51,547 nucleotides of DNA. Source: Hyphomicrobiales bacterium (GTDB lineage: Bacteria > Pseudomonadota > Alphaproteobacteria > Rhizobiales > Beijerinckiaceae). Position 1 is the first letter of the stretch; each line of letters opens with the position of its first letter. The position numbers were made by a program, and so were the translations under genes. This document shows positions 38,538 to 51,547 of the stretch, in pieces. Location: contig JANXTB010000132.1 of the NCBI GenBank assembly GCA_025356415.1, positions 1-51,547 of the forward strand. The letters run 5' to 3'. Under the pieces are notes generated by a model, which did no database searches, was not told where the DNA came from, and saw only the letters and a program-made list of their open reading frames with translations.

Positions 38538-38777
38538 TCAAACGATCTCGACGCGATAATTCTCGACGACGGTGTTGGCGAGGAGCTTTTCGCAAGCGGC
38601 CTTGAGCAAGGTCTCGGCCTGCGCGCGATCGTCGGTGGACAATTCGATGTCGAACACCTTGCCCTGCCGGACGCTGCCGACGCCATCGATGCCGAAGGAC
38701 TTCAGCGCGCCTTCGATGGCTTTGCCCTGAGGGTCGAGAACGCCGTTTTTCAAGGTGACGGTGACGCGGGCCTTCAT
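38538..38777 (-). CDS. purS: Phosphoribosylformylglycinamidine synthase subunit PurS
   Basis: MKARVTVTLKNGVLDPQGKAIEGALKSFGIDGVGSVRQGKVFDIEL. Confidence 0.95.
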   Translation of the reverse strand: MKARVTVTLKNGVLDPQGKAIEGALKSFGIDGVGSVRQGKVFDIELSTDDRAQAETLLKAACEKLLANTVVENYRVEIV

Positions 38778-38810
38778 GCTCATGCCTTCATACTTGACGG
38801 TCGAAACGAT

Positions 38811-38831
38811 CCGGGGGCGCGAAGCCCCCGG
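38811..38831. other. Stem-loop between purS and purC
   Basis: CCGGGGGC-GCGAA-GCCCCCGG, no T-run. Confidence 0.6.
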
Positions 38832-38840
38832 GAGAATTGA

Positions 38841-39635
38841 TTACTGCACCAGCTTCGGACCGGCCGAACGCGGCGGCTCGTTTTCCTGCATGATGCCGAG
38901 ACGGCGCGCGACTTCGCTATAGGCTTCGACGAGGCCGCCCATGTCGCGGCGGAAACGATCCTTGTCGAGCTTGTCGTTCGACTTCATGTCCCAGAGGCGG
39001 CATGAGTCGGGCGAAATCTCGTCAGCGACGACGATGCGCATCATGTCGCCTTCCCAGAGGCGGCCGCATTCCATCTTGAAATCGACGAGACGGATGCCGA
39101 CGCCGAGGAACAGGCCGGAGAGGAAATCATTGACGCGAATGGCGAGCGCCATGATGTCGTCGATCTCCTGCGGGCTTGCCCAACCGAACGCCGTGATGTG
39201 CTCTTCCGACACCATCGGGTCGTTGAGCGCGTCGTTCTTGTAGTAGAATTCGATGATCGAGCGCGGCAGCTGCGTGCCTTCCTCAATGCCGAGGCGTTGC
39301 GACAGCGAACCGGCGGCGACATTGCGCACGACGACTTCGAGCGGCACGATCTCGACTTCGCGGATCAGCTGCTCGCGCATGTTGAGGCGGCGAATGAAAT
39401 GCGTCGGCACGCCGATGTCATTCAGGTGCTGGAACACGAATTCGGAAATCCGGTTGTTCAGCACGCCCTTGCCGTCGATCACATCATGCTTCTTGGCGTT
39501 GAACGCGGTGGCGTCATCCTTGAAGTGCTGGATCAGCGTACCCGGCTCCGGGCCCTCATAGAGGACCTTGGCCTTGCCTTCGTAAATGCGACGGCGGCGG
39601 TTCATGGGGATCAACCGTGGCTTGAGAAAATCCAT
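38841..39635 (-). CDS. purC: SAICAR synthetase PurC
   Basis: [50 protein letters not shown]. Confidence 0.96.
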   Translation of the reverse strand: MDFLKPRLIPMNRRRRIYEGKAKVLYEGPEPGTLIQHFKDDATAFNAKKHDVIDGKGVLNNRISEFVFQHLNDIGVPTHFIRRLNMREQLIREVEIVPLEVVVRNVAAGSLSQRLGIEEGTQLPRSIIEFYYKNDALNDPMVSEEHITAFGWASPQEIDDIMALAIRVNDFLSGLFLGVGIRLVDFKMECGRLWEGDMMRIVVADEISPDSCRLWDMKSNDKLDKDRFRRDMGGLVEAYSEVARRLGIMQENEPPRSAGPKLVQ

Positions 39636-39985
39636 GGGCGGGCCGAGGCTCCTGTTCTCAAGACTTCGGGGCGCGAAGCTTCGGGCCGGATTGCCCGAAT
39701 GAAGCGCGAGCCAAAGTCAAACGACGCATAGCCGCAGTACCGTTGGGGTCCTAGACCGTTCTGGCCCGTGAGACAACCCACGCGGAAAAACTATCCCCTT
39801 TACCGACCATGTACAATCATTGGACTTCGCGGCGACGTGGCGCGGTGACGCGCCTGTGATCGTCTCAAGGCTGAAATTCGTGGTCCTACGCGGCCGCGCG
39901 CCTGTGAATGGCGCAGGTCAGTGCCCAGATTCCGTTTCTGGCCGCCTTGCGGTGGTCACGCAAAAAGAGCGCAACGGGAGAATTC

Positions 39986-40309
39986 ATGTCGACATTCAAT
40001 CAGCGTAGCGACGGTTTCGAGAAGAAATTCGCGCACGACGAGGAATTGCGGTTCAAGGCGATGGCGCGGCGCAACAAGCTGCTCGGCCTCTGGGCGGCTG
40101 AAAAGCTCGGCAAGTCCGGCGCGGACGCCGAAGCCTATTCTGGCGATGTGGTCAGCGCCGATTTCGAGGAAGCCGGCGACGAGGACGTTTTCCGCAAGAT
40201 CCGCAAGGACTTCGACGCCGCGGGCGTGGACCAGTCCGACCACCGGATCCGCCGGACCATGGATGAACTGCTGGCGACCGCCATCGAGGCGATCCGCACC
40301 GGGCGCTAG
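39986..40309 (+). CDS. DUF1476 protein (ATPase inhibitor zeta subunit family)
   Basis: FEKKFAHDEELRFKAMARRNKLLGLWAAEKLG. Confidence 0.92.
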   Translation: MSTFNQRSDGFEKKFAHDEELRFKAMARRNKLLGLWAAEKLGKSGADAEAYSGDVVSADFEEAGDEDVFRKIRKDFDAAGVDQSDHRIRRTMDELLATAIEAIRTGR

Positions 40310-40353
40310 CAAAACTCTGTTCAGCAAGACTTTGTTCAGCATGAGGCCCGAGG

Positions 40354-41328
40354 ATGCGCCCCATGGATGCTTCCCCGGAGCCTCACCTCATCTTTCCGCA
40401 GGCCGCGCCCGATCTCGCAGCCGAAGCCCGCGTCTGGCTGAACAGGCTGACGGCGCAACGGCAGGCCTCGCCCCTCACCGGCGAGGCCTATGCGCGCGAC
40501 CTGCGGCAATTCATTTCCTTCCTCACCGGGCATCTGGGCCAGAAACCCGATCTCGCCGCCTTCGCGCAGCTGAAACCGGCGGACCTGCGCGCTTTCATGG
40601 CGATGCGGCGGGCTGGCGGCATCGAAAGCCGCTCGCTGATGCGCGCGTTGGCGGCGCTGCGCTCCTTCGCCCGTCATTTGGAGCGCGAGGGCAAGGGCAA
40701 GGCCGGGCCCTTTGCGGCTGTCCGCACACCCAAAGTCGCCAGAAGCCTCCCCAAACCCTTGAGCGCCGGCGCGGCGATCGAGGTCACGGGCGTCGAGGCG
40801 CGGACCGGCGAGACGCGCGCGCCATGGATTCTCGCCCGCGACGCCGCCGTGCTCGGCCTGCTCTATGGGGCTGGCCTGCGCATTTCCGAGGCTTTGAACA
40901 TCCAGCGCCGGGATGCGCCCGTGTCGGGCCGCGAATCGCTGACGGTGCTGGGCAAGGGATCGAAGCTGCGCAGCGTGCCGGTCATCGCGCCGGTCTCGAA
41001 GGCGATCGAAACCTACCTCGATCTCTGTCCCTACAAGGTAGCGCCCGAGGGCCCGTTGTTTGTGGGAGCAAAAGGCGGCCAGCTCTCGCCCCGCATCATC
41101 CAGCTCACCGTGGAGCGCCTGCGCGGCGCGCTGGGGCTGCCTGACACCGCCACGCCGCATGCGCTGCGCCATTCTTTCGCAACCCACCTGCTGGCGCGCG
41201 GCGGCGACCTGCGATCGATTCAGGAATTGCTCGGCCACGCATCGCTTTCCACGACACAGGTTTACACCGCCGTCGATGGCGCGCGGCTGCTGGAAGCCTG
41301 GCGCGGCGCGCACCCCCGCGCCCGGTAG
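40354..41328 (+). CDS. xerC: Tyrosine recombinase XerC
   Basis: LLYGAGLRISEALNI, PHALRHSFATHLLARGGDLRSIQELLGHASLSTTQVYT. Confidence 0.92.
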   Translation: MRPMDASPEPHLIFPQAAPDLAAEARVWLNRLTAQRQASPLTGEAYARDLRQFISFLTGHLGQKPDLAAFAQLKPADLRAFMAMRRAGGIESRSLMRALAALRSFARHLEREGKGKAGPFAAVRTPKVARSLPKPLSAGAAIEVTGVEARTGETRAPWILARDAAVLGLLYGAGLRISEALNIQRRDAPVSGRESLTVLGKGSKLRSVPVIAPVSKAIETYLDLCPYKVAPEGPLFVGAKGGQLSPRIIQLTVERLRGALGLPDTATPHALRHSFATHLLARGGDLRSIQELLGHASLSTTQVYTAVDGARLLEAWRGAHPRAR

Positions 41329-41414
41329 GCTTCGTCGTCATTGCATGGTCGCGTGGCTCGATTTAGATGGCTGAGAGGGGCGAATCGATTCGCACGCCAT
41401 CTGCGGGGGGATGC

Positions 41415-41984
41415 ATGTCGGAACACGGACCTGAGATTCATACGAACAACAAGGGCGTCGCGCTGCTGATCGCGATCCTCGCGCTGTTTCTGGCCTTTTC
41501 GGAAATGGGCGGCAACAATGCCGAACGCCAGGCGCAGGCCTATAATCTCGAGGCCTCGAACCTCTGGGCCTTCTTCCAGGCGAAGACCATCCGCCGCACC
41601 AGCGTGCAGGTCGCGTCCGAACAGGTGGAAGCGCAGCTCGTCACCATCACGGATCCGGCGCAGCGCGACGTGATGCAGAAGCGCATCGCCGACTGGAAGA
41701 AAACCGCGGACCGCTACGAAACAGAGCCGGAAACCGGCGAAGGCCGGCGCGAACTGATGGCGCGCGCGAAGGACGCGGAAGAAAAGCGCGACACCAACAA
41801 GGCGCGCAACGAGATCTTCGAATTGTCATCGGCGCTGTTGCAGATCGCGATCGTGCTCTGCTCGGCGATGATCATCACGGGGATCGGCGCATTGGTCTGG
41901 GCGGCCGGCGGTCTGGGACTCGCCTCGATCGCCCTGATGGTGCTGGCGATCTTCTCGCCCGGCGTCATCCATCATTTCATCTAG
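41415..41984 (+). CDS. DUF4337 family membrane protein (core copy)
   Basis: YNLEASNLWAFFQAKTIRRTSVQVASEQVEAQ, YETEPETGEGRRELMARAKDAEEKRD; C-terminal TM pair. Confidence 0.8.
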   Translation: MSEHGPEIHTNNKGVALLIAILALFLAFSEMGGNNAERQAQAYNLEASNLWAFFQAKTIRRTSVQVASEQVEAQLVTITDPAQRDVMQKRIADWKKTADRYETEPETGEGRRELMARAKDAEEKRDTNKARNEIFELSSALLQIAIVLCSAMIITGIGALVWAAGGLGLASIALMVLAIFSPGVIHHFI

Positions 41985-41991
41985 ATACAAA

Positions 41992-42018
41992 AAGGGCCGG
42001 AGCATTGCTCCGGCCCTT
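41992..42018. terminator. Bidirectional terminator-like hairpin
   Basis: AAGGGCCGGAGC-ATT-GCTCCGGCCCTT. Confidence 0.75.
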
Positions 42019-42024
42019 GTCAGA

Positions 42025-43428
42025 TTACATGTGGATCTGGCGTTTCTCGACCGCCATGGCGGCTTCCTTCACGGCTTCCGAAATCGTCGGATGCGCATGG
42101 CAGGTGCGGGCGAGATCTTCCGACGAGCCGCCGAATTCCATCAGCACCGCGCATTCGGCAATCAATTCGCCAGCGCTGACGCCAATGATGTGCACGCCGA
42201 GCACGCGATCGGTCGTCGCATCGGCCAGCACTTTCACGAAACCCTCCGTGTGACGCATCGCGCGCGCGCGGCCATTCGCCGTGAACGGGAACTTGCCCAC
42301 CTTGTAGGCGATGCCCGCAGCCTTGAGTTCTTCTTCCGTCTTACCGATCGCGGCGATTTCCGGCATCGTGTAAACGACGCCCGGGATCACATCGTAATTC
42401 ACGTGGCCGTGCTGGCCCGCGATGATTTCCGCCACCGCGACGCCTTCATCCTCCGCCTTGTGGGCGAGCATGGGCCCACGCACCACATCGCCGATGGCGT
42501 AGACGCCCGGCACGTTGCTGGCGAAATGATCGTCGATCACGACGCGGCCGCGCTCCATCGCGACGCCTGATTCTTCGAGGCCCAGGCCATCCGTGTAGGG
42601 ACGGCGGCCGGTCGCGACCAGCACAACATCACCGCTAAGCGTAACGGCGTCGCCGCCGGCGACAGGCGAGAATGTGACGCTGCCGCCCTTGGCGGTCTTC
42701 TCGACCTTGGTGACCTTGGACGAGAGGTGGAACGCGAAGCCCTGCTTCTCCAGGATGCGCTGGAACTGCTTGGCGACTTCATTGTCCATGCCCGGCAGGA
42801 TGCGGTCGAGATATTCAACCACCACCACTTCGGCGCCGAGACGCTTCCACACAGAACCGAGTTCGAGGCCGATGACGCCGGCGCCGATGACGATGAGTTT
42901 CGCCGGGACTTTTTCGAGCGTGAGCGCGCCGGTCGATGACACAATGGTGGTCTCGTCGAAGGGCACATCGACGCCGGGCGGCGTGGCGATGTCGGAACCC
43001 GTGGCGATGACGATGTTCTTCGTCTCGAGCGTCGTGACCTTGCCGTCTTCGGCTTTCACATCGACCTTGCCGGCGCCCTTGATCGAGCCATGGCCGAAGA
43101 AGCTCTCAACCTTGTTCTTCTTGAGCAGGAAGCCGACGCCGTTGACGTTGGCGTCAACCGTATCGGCCTTGTGCTTCATCATCGCGGGAAGATCGAGCGA
43201 CGGCTTGTTCACAACGATGCCGAGCGGCGCAAAATCATGGCCCGCGAGATCGAACATTTCAGAGGCGTGCAGCAGCGCCTTCGAGGGAATGCAGCCGATG
43301 TTGAGGCAGGTGCCGCCATGCGTCTTGCGCTTCTCGACGACGGCCACTTTCATGCCGAGCTGGGCGGCGCGGATCGCGCACACATAGCCGCCGGGGCCAG
43401 TGCCGATGACAACAAGATCGTAGGACAT
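42025..43428 (-). CDS. lpdA: Dihydrolipoyl dehydrogenase
   Basis: [38 protein letters not shown]. Confidence 0.96.
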   Translation of the reverse strand: MSYDLVVIGTGPGGYVCAIRAAQLGMKVAVVEKRKTHGGTCLNIGCIPSKALLHASEMFDLAGHDFAPLGIVVNKPSLDLPAMMKHKADTVDANVNGVGFLLKKNKVESFFGHGSIKGAGKVDVKAEDGKVTTLETKNIVIATGSDIATPPGVDVPFDETTIVSSTGALTLEKVPAKLIVIGAGVIGLELGSVWKRLGAEVVVVEYLDRILPGMDNEVAKQFQRILEKQGFAFHLSSKVTKVEKTAKGGSVTFSPVAGGDAVTLSGDVVLVATGRRPYTDGLGLEESGVAMERGRVVIDDHFASNVPGVYAIGDVVRGPMLAHKAEDEGVAVAEIIAGQHGHVNYDVIPGVVYTMPEIAAIGKTEEELKAAGIAYKVGKFPFTANGRARAMRHTEGFVKVLADATTDRVLGVHIIGVSAGELIAECAVLMEFGGSSEDLARTCHAHPTISEAVKEAAMAVEKRQIHM

Positions 43429-43505
43429 TCATTTGCTCCGCAGCTTTTCAGCTCGGCAGATGGCAGAGCCGTGGGAATTCAGGAGAGAGCCGCCATCATT
43501 CGCGG

Positions 43506-43586
43506 CGTCATTGCGAGGCGAAAGCGACGAAGCAATCCAGAAGCAGCACGCGCGCTCTGGATTGCTTCGCTTCGCTCGCAAAGACG
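43506..43586. repeat. REP-like palindromic intergenic element
   Basis: Imperfect inverted repeat CGTCATTGCGAGGCGAAAGCGACGAAGCAATCCAG...CTGGATTGCTTCGCTTCGCTCGCAAAGACG. Confidence 0.8.
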
Positions 43587-43587
43587 A

Positions 43588-44802
43588 TCAGAGATCGAGA
43601 ACCATGCGGGCCGGATCTTCCAGCGCTTCCTTCACGCGGACGAGGAAGGTGACTGCTTCCTTGCCGTCGACGATGCGGTGATCGTAGGAGAGCGCGAGAT
43701 ACATCATCGGGCGGATTTCGATCTTGCCGCCAACGACCATCGGACGTTCCTGGATCTTGTGCATGCCCAGAATGCCCGACTGCGGGGCGTTCAGGATCGG
43801 CGTCGACATCAGCGAACCGTAGATACCGCCGTTCGTGATCGTGAACGTGCCACCCTGCATTTCGTCGATCTTGAGCTGGCCGTCACGGGCGCGCTTGCCG
43901 AAATCCGCGATCTTCTTTTCGACGCCGGAAATCGACAGCTGGTCGGCGTCGCGAACGACGGGAACGACAAGGCCCTTCTCGGTGCCGACGGCGATGCCGA
44001 CATGGTAGTAATTCTTGTAAACGAGATCCGTGCCGTCGATCTCGGCGTTGACCGCCGGCAGATCCTTCAGCGCCTGCACGCAGGCCTTCACGAAGAAGCC
44101 CATGAAGCCGAGCTTGTTGCCGTGCTTCTTCTCGAAGACGTCCTTGTAGCGGGCGCGCAACGCCATCACCTCGGTCATGTCGACCTCGTTGAAGGTCGTC
44201 AGCATCGCGGCGGAGTTCTGCGCTTCCTTGAGGCGGCGCGCGATCGTCTGGCGCAGCTTCGTCATCTTGACGCGCTCTTCGCGCGAAGCGTCGTCGGCGG
44301 GCGAGGGCGCACGGAACGCGATCGGCGCGGCGGCGGGAGCGGCGGGGTTCGCCAGAGCGGCGAGCACATCACCCTTCAACACCTGACCGCGCTTGCCGGA
44401 ACCGGCGACCGCGTCCGTGTCGATGCTGTTTTCAGCGGCGATCTTCGCGGCCGAGGGAGCCGCCGGCATGGACGAACCGGCGACGGGCGCCGGCGCGGTC
44501 TTGGCGGGCGCGGGCGCGGCGGCGGGAGCCGAAGCGGCGGCAGCCGGGGCGGGAGCGGCGCCAGCGCCGCCAGCCGTGATCTGGCCCAGCAAGGCGCCAG
44601 GCGCGACGGTCTCGCCGTCCTTCGCGGTGATTTCCGCCAACACGCCAGCCGAGGGTGCGTTCACTTCGAGAGTGACCTTGTCGGTTTCGAGTTCGAGCAA
44701 GGGCTCGTCAGCCTTCACGACATCGCCGGGCTTCTTGAACCAGCGACCGATGGTGGCTTCCGAGACGGACTCGCCGAGAGTGGGAACGCGAATTTCTGCC
44801 AT
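43588..44802 (-). CDS. sucB: Dihydrolipoamide succinyltransferase (2-oxoglutarate dehydrogenase E2)
   Basis: [27 protein letters not shown]...[12 protein letters not shown]...[13 protein letters not shown]. Confidence 0.96.
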   Translation of the reverse strand: MAEIRVPTLGESVSEATIGRWFKKPGDVVKADEPLLELETDKVTLEVNAPSAGVLAEITAKDGETVAPGALLGQITAGGAGAAPAPAAAASAPAAAPAPAKTAPAPVAGSSMPAAPSAAKIAAENSIDTDAVAGSGKRGQVLKGDVLAALANPAAPAAAPIAFRAPSPADDASREERVKMTKLRQTIARRLKEAQNSAAMLTTFNEVDMTEVMALRARYKDVFEKKHGNKLGFMGFFVKACVQALKDLPAVNAEIDGTDLVYKNYYHVGIAVGTEKGLVVPVVRDADQLSISGVEKKIADFGKRARDGQLKIDEMQGGTFTITNGGIYGSLMSTPILNAPQSGILGMHKIQERPMVVGGKIEIRPMMYLALSYDHRIVDGKEAVTFLVRVKEALEDPARMVLDL

Positions 44803-44852
44803 TTTCGTCACGCCCGCGCTGATGCGCGGCCCTTCATTGAATGAATCGTGGG

Positions 44853-47813
44853 TCAGGCCGCGAAGGCCTCGTCGAGGAATGCTTTGAGCTGTGCGAGATG
44901 CTTGGACATCAGGCCCGTCGCGGTGGCGGCGGAAGCCGGACGACCGACGTAGCGCGCGCGCTTCGTCTTGCCGCTCGTCTGTCCGAGCACCCATTCGAGA
45001 TACGGCTCGACGAAGGTCCATGACCCCATGTTCTTGGGCTCTTCCTGGCACCAGACGATGTCGGCTTTCTTGAAGCGCGACAGCTCGCCCACGAGCGCCT
45101 TGAGCGGGAACGGATAGAGCTGCTCGACGCGCAGGAGATAAACGTCGTCGATGCCGCGCTTCTCGCGCTCTTCGTAGAGATCGTAATAAACCTTGCCGGT
45201 GCACAGCACGACGCGGCGGATCTTGTCGTCCTTGACGAGCTTGGTCTTCTCGTCACGGCCCTGCTCCGCATCATCCCAAAGCAGACGATGGAAGGATGTG
45301 CCGGTGGCGAGCTCGTCGAGGCGCGACACGGCGCGCTTGTGACGAAGCAGCGACTTCGGCGTCATCAGGATCAGCGGCTTGCGGATATCGCGCTTGAGCT
45401 GGCGGCGCAGGGCGTGGAAGTAATTCGCCGGCGTCGTGCAGTTGGCGACCTGCATGTTGTCTTCCGCGCACATCTGCAGGAAGCGCTCAAGGCGCGCCGA
45501 GGAATGCTCCGGACCCTGCCCTTCATAGCCATGCGGCAGAAGGCAGACGAGGCCCGACATGCGCAGCCACTTGCGTTCTCCCGACGAGATGAACTGGTCG
45601 AACAGAACCTGCGCGCCGTTGGCGAAGTCGCCGAACTGGGCTTCCCACAACGTCAGCGCATTCGGCTCGGTGAGCGAATAGCCGTATTCGAAGCCGAGCA
45701 CGGCCTCTTCCGAGAGCATCGAATTGATGACCTCGTAACGGGCCTGGCCTTCGCGGATGTTGTTGAGCGGCACGTAACGCGCTTCGGTCTCCTGGTCGAT
45801 CAGCACCGAATGGCGCTGCGAGAAGGTGCCGCGCTCGCAATCCTGACCGGAAAGCCGCACGCGATTGCCCTCGTCGACGAGCGTGCCGAAAGCCAGCGCC
45901 TCGCCCATCGCCCAATCGATATCCTGCCCCGTCTCGATCATCTTGCGACGACCTTCGAGGAAGCGGCCGATGGTCTTGTGGACGTTGAAGTCGGCGGGAA
46001 CGGACGAGATCTTCTCGCCGAGTTCCTTCAGCTTCGCGAGATCGACGCCAGTCTGGCCGCGACGCGCGTCATCGCTCGTGTCGCCCGCCGGGCGCATGCC
46101 CGACCAGCGGCCGTCGAGCCAATCCGCCTTGTTGGGCTTGTAGCTCTGGCCGGCTTCGAATTCGGCGTCGAGGCGCGCGCGCCAATCGGCCTGCACCTTG
46201 TCGATTTCGCCCTGCGTCATCACGCCCTGCTCGACGAGCTTCTTCGAGTAGATCTCGAGCGTCGATTCGTGGCCGCGAATCTTCTTGTACATCAGCGGCT
46301 GGGTGAAGCCCGGCTCGTCGCCTTCGTTATGGCCGAAGCGGCGATAGCAGAACATGTCGATGACGACAGGCTTGTGGAACTTCTGCCGGAACTCGATCGC
46401 AATCTTTGCGGCGTAAACCACCGCTTCCGGATCGTCGCCATTCACGTGGAAGATCGGCGCCTCGATCATCTTCGCCACATCGGACGGATAGGGCGAGGAG
46501 CGCGAGTAGCGCAGATAGGTGGTGAAGCCGATCTGGTTGTTCACGATGAAGTGGATCGAACCGCCGGTGCGATGGCCTTTCAGGCCCGACAGGCCGAAGC
46601 ATTCCGCGATGACGCCCTGGCCCGCGAAAGCCGCGTCGCCATGGATCAGCAGCGGCAGCACCTTGGCGCGCTCGACCACGTCGCCCATCTGGTCCTGCTT
46701 CGCGCGCACCTTGCCGAGCACCACGGGATCGGCGATCTCGAGATGCGAGGGGTTGGCGGTGAGCGACAGATGCACCTTGTTGCCGTCGAACTCGCGGTCC
46801 GACGAGGCGCCGAGATGATACTTCACGTCGCCCGAGCCTTCGACTTCATCAGGCGTGAACGAACCGCCCTTGAACTCGTGGAAGATGGCGCGATGCGGCT
46901 TGCCCATCACCTGCGCGAGCACGTTCAGGCGGCCGCGATGCGCCATGCCGAGCACGATGTCGCGCACGCCGAGCGCGCCGCCGCGCTTGATGATCTGCTC
47001 CAGCGCCGGAACCATCGCTTCGCCGCCATCAAGGCCGAAGCGCTTGGTGCCACGGAAGCGCAGGTCGCAGAACTTCTCGAAGCCTTCAGCCTCGACGAGC
47101 TTCGTGAGAATCGCGCGCTTGCCTTCGCGCGTGAAGGTGATCTCCTTATCCGGACCTTCGATGCGTTCCTGCATCCAGGCCTTTTCGGCCGGATCGGACA
47201 TGTGCATGAATTCGAAGCCGATCGTGTCGCAATAGGTGCGGCGCAGGATCGCCATCATTTCCGGGATTGTCGCGAAGTCGAGGCCGAGCACGCGATCGAT
47301 GAAGATCTTGCGGTCGTAATCGGCTTCCGTGAAACCGTAGCTCGAGGGATGCAGCTCTTCGTGATCCTTCGGCGGTTCGAGGCCGAGCGGGTCGAGATTG
47401 GCGTGCAAATGGCCGCGCATGCGATAGGCGCGGATCATCATCAGCGCGCGAACGGAATCGCGCGTGGCGCGCAGTACGTCGGCCTGCGAGACTTCGACGC
47501 CCTTGGTTGCGGCCGTCTTCTGGATCTTGTCGCCGATCTTCTTTTCGACGACGCCCCAGTCGCCATCGAGCGCGGAGACAAGTTCGCCATTGGCGTGGAT
47601 CGGCCAGTTGGCTTTCTGCCATGAGGCGCCCTTGGCGCTCTTCTCGACAGCGGCCGGATCGTCTTTCAACGCGCCAAAGAATGTCTGCCATTCGGCGTCT
47701 ACGCTGGCCGGGTCCTTCTCATACTTCGCGTAGAGATCCTCGATATAGGCCGCATTGGCGCCATAGAGGAAAGAGGTCGAGAGCAGAGCGTCGTTGATGT
47801 CCTGACGTGCCAT
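44853..47813 (-). CDS. sucA: 2-oxoglutarate dehydrogenase E1
   Basis: [65 protein letters not shown]. Confidence 0.97.
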   Translation of the reverse strand: MARQDINDALLSTSFLYGANAAYIEDLYAKYEKDPASVDAEWQTFFGALKDDPAAVEKSAKGASWQKANWPIHANGELVSALDGDWGVVEKKIGDKIQKTAATKGVEVSQADVLRATRDSVRALMMIRAYRMRGHLHANLDPLGLEPPKDHEELHPSSYGFTEADYDRKIFIDRVLGLDFATIPEMMAILRRTYCDTIGFEFMHMSDPAEKAWMQERIEGPDKEITFTREGKRAILTKLVEAEGFEKFCDLRFRGTKRFGLDGGEAMVPALEQIIKRGGALGVRDIVLGMAHRGRLNVLAQVMGKPHRAIFHEFKGGSFTPDEVEGSGDVKYHLGASSDREFDGNKVHLSLTANPSHLEIADPVVLGKVRAKQDQMGDVVERAKVLPLLIHGDAAFAGQGVIAECFGLSGLKGHRTGGSIHFIVNNQIGFTTYLRYSRSSPYPSDVAKMIEAPIFHVNGDDPEAVVYAAKIAIEFRQKFHKPVVIDMFCYRRFGHNEGDEPGFTQPLMYKKIRGHESTLEIYSKKLVEQGVMTQGEIDKVQADWRARLDAEFEAGQSYKPNKADWLDGRWSGMRPAGDTSDDARRGQTGVDLAKLKELGEKISSVPADFNVHKTIGRFLEGRRKMIETGQDIDWAMGEALAFGTLVDEGNRVRLSGQDCERGTFSQRHSVLIDQETEARYVPLNNIREGQARYEVINSMLSEEAVLGFEYGYSLTEPNALTLWEAQFGDFANGAQVLFDQFISSGERKWLRMSGLVCLLPHGYEGQGPEHSSARLERFLQMCAEDNMQVANCTTPANYFHALRRQLKRDIRKPLILMTPKSLLRHKRAVSRLDELATGTSFHRLLWDDAEQGRDEKTKLVKDDKIRRVVLCTGKVYYDLYEEREKRGIDDVYLLRVEQLYPFPLKALVGELSRFKKADIVWCQEEPKNMGSWTFVEPYLEWVLGQTSGKTKRARYVGRPASAATATGLMSKHLAQLKAFLDEAFAA

Positions 47814-47908
47814 ATCGGTTCACCTGGTCAGATTGCGCCGAATCGCCGTGTGCGAATCGCGCGTCCCGTTTCCGCGTGGAAGATTGCGAAATTGCGGCGG
47901 GTGGAAAA

Positions 47909-47936
47909 TCCCGCCGCCCGTAATCGGGCGGCGGGA
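47909..47936. other. Strong stem-loop between sucD and sucA
   Basis: TCCCGCCGCCCG-TAAT-CGGGCGGCGGGA (12-bp stem); only a short T stretch on the transcribed strand. Confidence 0.7.
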
Positions 47937-47946
47937 GGATTTCAGT

Positions 47947-48830
47947 TCAGCCCTTGAGGACTTCGATCAGCGTCGTGCCAAGACGCGCGGGCGACGGCGA
48001 GACGCGGATGCCCGCGGCTTCCATCGCGGCGATCTTGTCTTCCGCGCCGCCCTTGCCACCGGAAATGATGGCGCCGGCATGGCCCATGCGGCGACCGGGA
48101 GGAGCCGTGCGGCCGGCGATGAAGCCAACCATCGGCTTCTTGCGGCCGCGCTTCGCCTCGTCGATGAGGAACTGCGCCGCTTCTTCTTCCGCCGAGCCGC
48201 CGATTTCGCCGATCATGATGATCGACGTCGTCTTGGGATCCGCGAGGAACATCTCGAGCACGTCGATGAACTCGGTGCCCTTGACCGGGTCGCCGCCGAT
48301 GCCGACAGCCGTCGTCTGGCCGAGGCCGACCTGCGTGGTCTGGAACACGGCTTCATAGGTCAGCGTGCCGGAGCGCGAGACGACGCCGACATTGCCGGGC
48401 TTGAAGATGTTGCCCGGCATGATGCCGATCTTGCATTCGCCGGCGGTCATCACGCCCGGGCAGTTCGGGCCGATGAGGCGCGACTTGGAACCGGAAAGCG
48501 AACGCTTCACGCGGATCATGTCGGCGACCGGAATGCCTTCCGTGATGCAGACGATGAGCGGGATTTCAGCCTGGATGGCTTCGCAGATCGCGTCAGCGGC
48601 GCCCGGCGGCGGAACGTAGATCACCGACGCGTCGGCGCCGGTGGCGTCGCGCGCTTCGCCGACCGTGTCGAATACGGGGAGACCCAGATGAATAGCGCCG
48701 CCTTTGCCGGGCGACGTGCCGCCGACCATCTTCGTCCCGTAAGCGATGGCCTGCTCCGAATGGAACGTGCCGTTCTTGCCGGTGAAGCCCTGGCAGATGA
48801 CCTTGGTGTTACGATCGATAAGAACCGACA

Positions 48831-48831
<1 letters not shown>
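47947..48831 (-). CDS. sucD: Succinyl-CoA ligase alpha subunit
   Basis: [51 protein letters not shown]. Confidence 0.97.
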
Positions 48832-50030
<1,199 letters not shown>

Positions 50031-50064
50031 CGGAAGGGCTCACATTCCCCTGAAGATGTGGGAA

Positions 50065-50091
50065 TTGCCGGCGGCTTGCCGCCGCCGGCAA
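50065..50091. other. Stem-loop between mdh and sucC
   Basis: TTGCCGGCGGC-TTGCC-GCCGCCGGCAA (11-bp stem), no T-run. Confidence 0.65.
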
Positions 50092-50105
50092 AGGCGGAAG
50101 TCCGC

Positions 50106-51152
<1,047 letters not shown>

Positions 51153-51547
51153 TCACTGACAAGTCGGACGGAAGGCTAAGATTCCGGCGTTCCAGCCTTC
51201 ATATGGTGGGGTGAATGTTGTTCAACATCATAAAAGCGCAGGGCAGTCAGATAGTTACGTAGAAAAAAGTCTCTTAACATCCACGCGAGAGACGGCTGGG
51301 AGAAAGACGTAACAAATTACATTTTTTGTCACTTGTCAGTAAGATTCTCAGATTTTGCCGCTTGCCAGAATGCGGAGGATCAACCTGACGCAACGGTCGC
51401 AACGCCCGTCCATCTGTGCGCGCGGGACGTCCTTGTCGAGCCTGATCGCGATGGGACTCATGAACCGATAGACCGCATCAAACACGAGCGCGAGCGCCCG
51501 GCGCTGGTCGGCGACGTCGAACCTGCCGCCGCTGGTTCCCACATCCA

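Noticed and set aside
43090-44844. 584-aa + strand ORF opposite lpdA/sucB
   Set aside because: Antisense shadow of well-supported sucB and lpdA; low-complexity Gly/Arg/His composition
45288-47624. 778-aa + strand ORF opposite sucA
   Set aside because: Shadow ORF in a GC-rich gene; His/Arg/Ala/Glu-rich with no recognisable domain
51348-51542. 64-aa ORF at the right edge as a TetR C-terminus
   Set aside because: Truncated by the window and too short for family assignment; used only as context for the inverted 10-mers

Overview
Chromosomal window from a GC-rich alphaproteobacterium, probably Rhizobiales (my inference from gene content). Core genes lie on both flanks. On the left are an aroK-aroB fusion, an NdvA-like glucan exporter, a 3-oxoacid CoA-transferase, a TctA/TctB-like fused permease and separate TctC-like binding protein, a GT87 glycosyltransferase, a DnaQ-like exonuclease and a DMT transporter. 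On the right are YggT/DUF167, a mesaconyl-CoA hydratase-like protein, grxD/bolA, purL/purQ/purS/purC, xerC, and the TCA block lpdA-sucB-sucA-sucD-sucC-mdh. Between them sits a ~14.8-kb integrative element (about 15208-30045) inserted at the 3' end of a tRNA-Ala(CGC) gene and bounded by a 21-bp direct repeat (GGCTTGGTGGAGCTGAGCGGG). Its cargo includes a tRNA-proximal tyrosine integrase in a tight operon with a Rep_trans-like replication initiator candidate, and a second integrase start-stop coupled to a DUF488 protein. It also carries a BsuBI/PstI-type restriction-modification pair, two histidine kinases with two single-domain response regulators, an orphan HsdR-N-terminus-like DUF4145/coiled-coil protein, a DUF4337 membrane protein with a paralogue in the core, and several unknown ORFs. 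A same-orientation repeat family built on the palindrome GCAATTAATTGC is scattered through the element. Three of its members cluster in the ~400-bp noncoding region beside the rep-like gene, which is a candidate origin or control region. All calls come from reading sequence and translations only; no database search was run.
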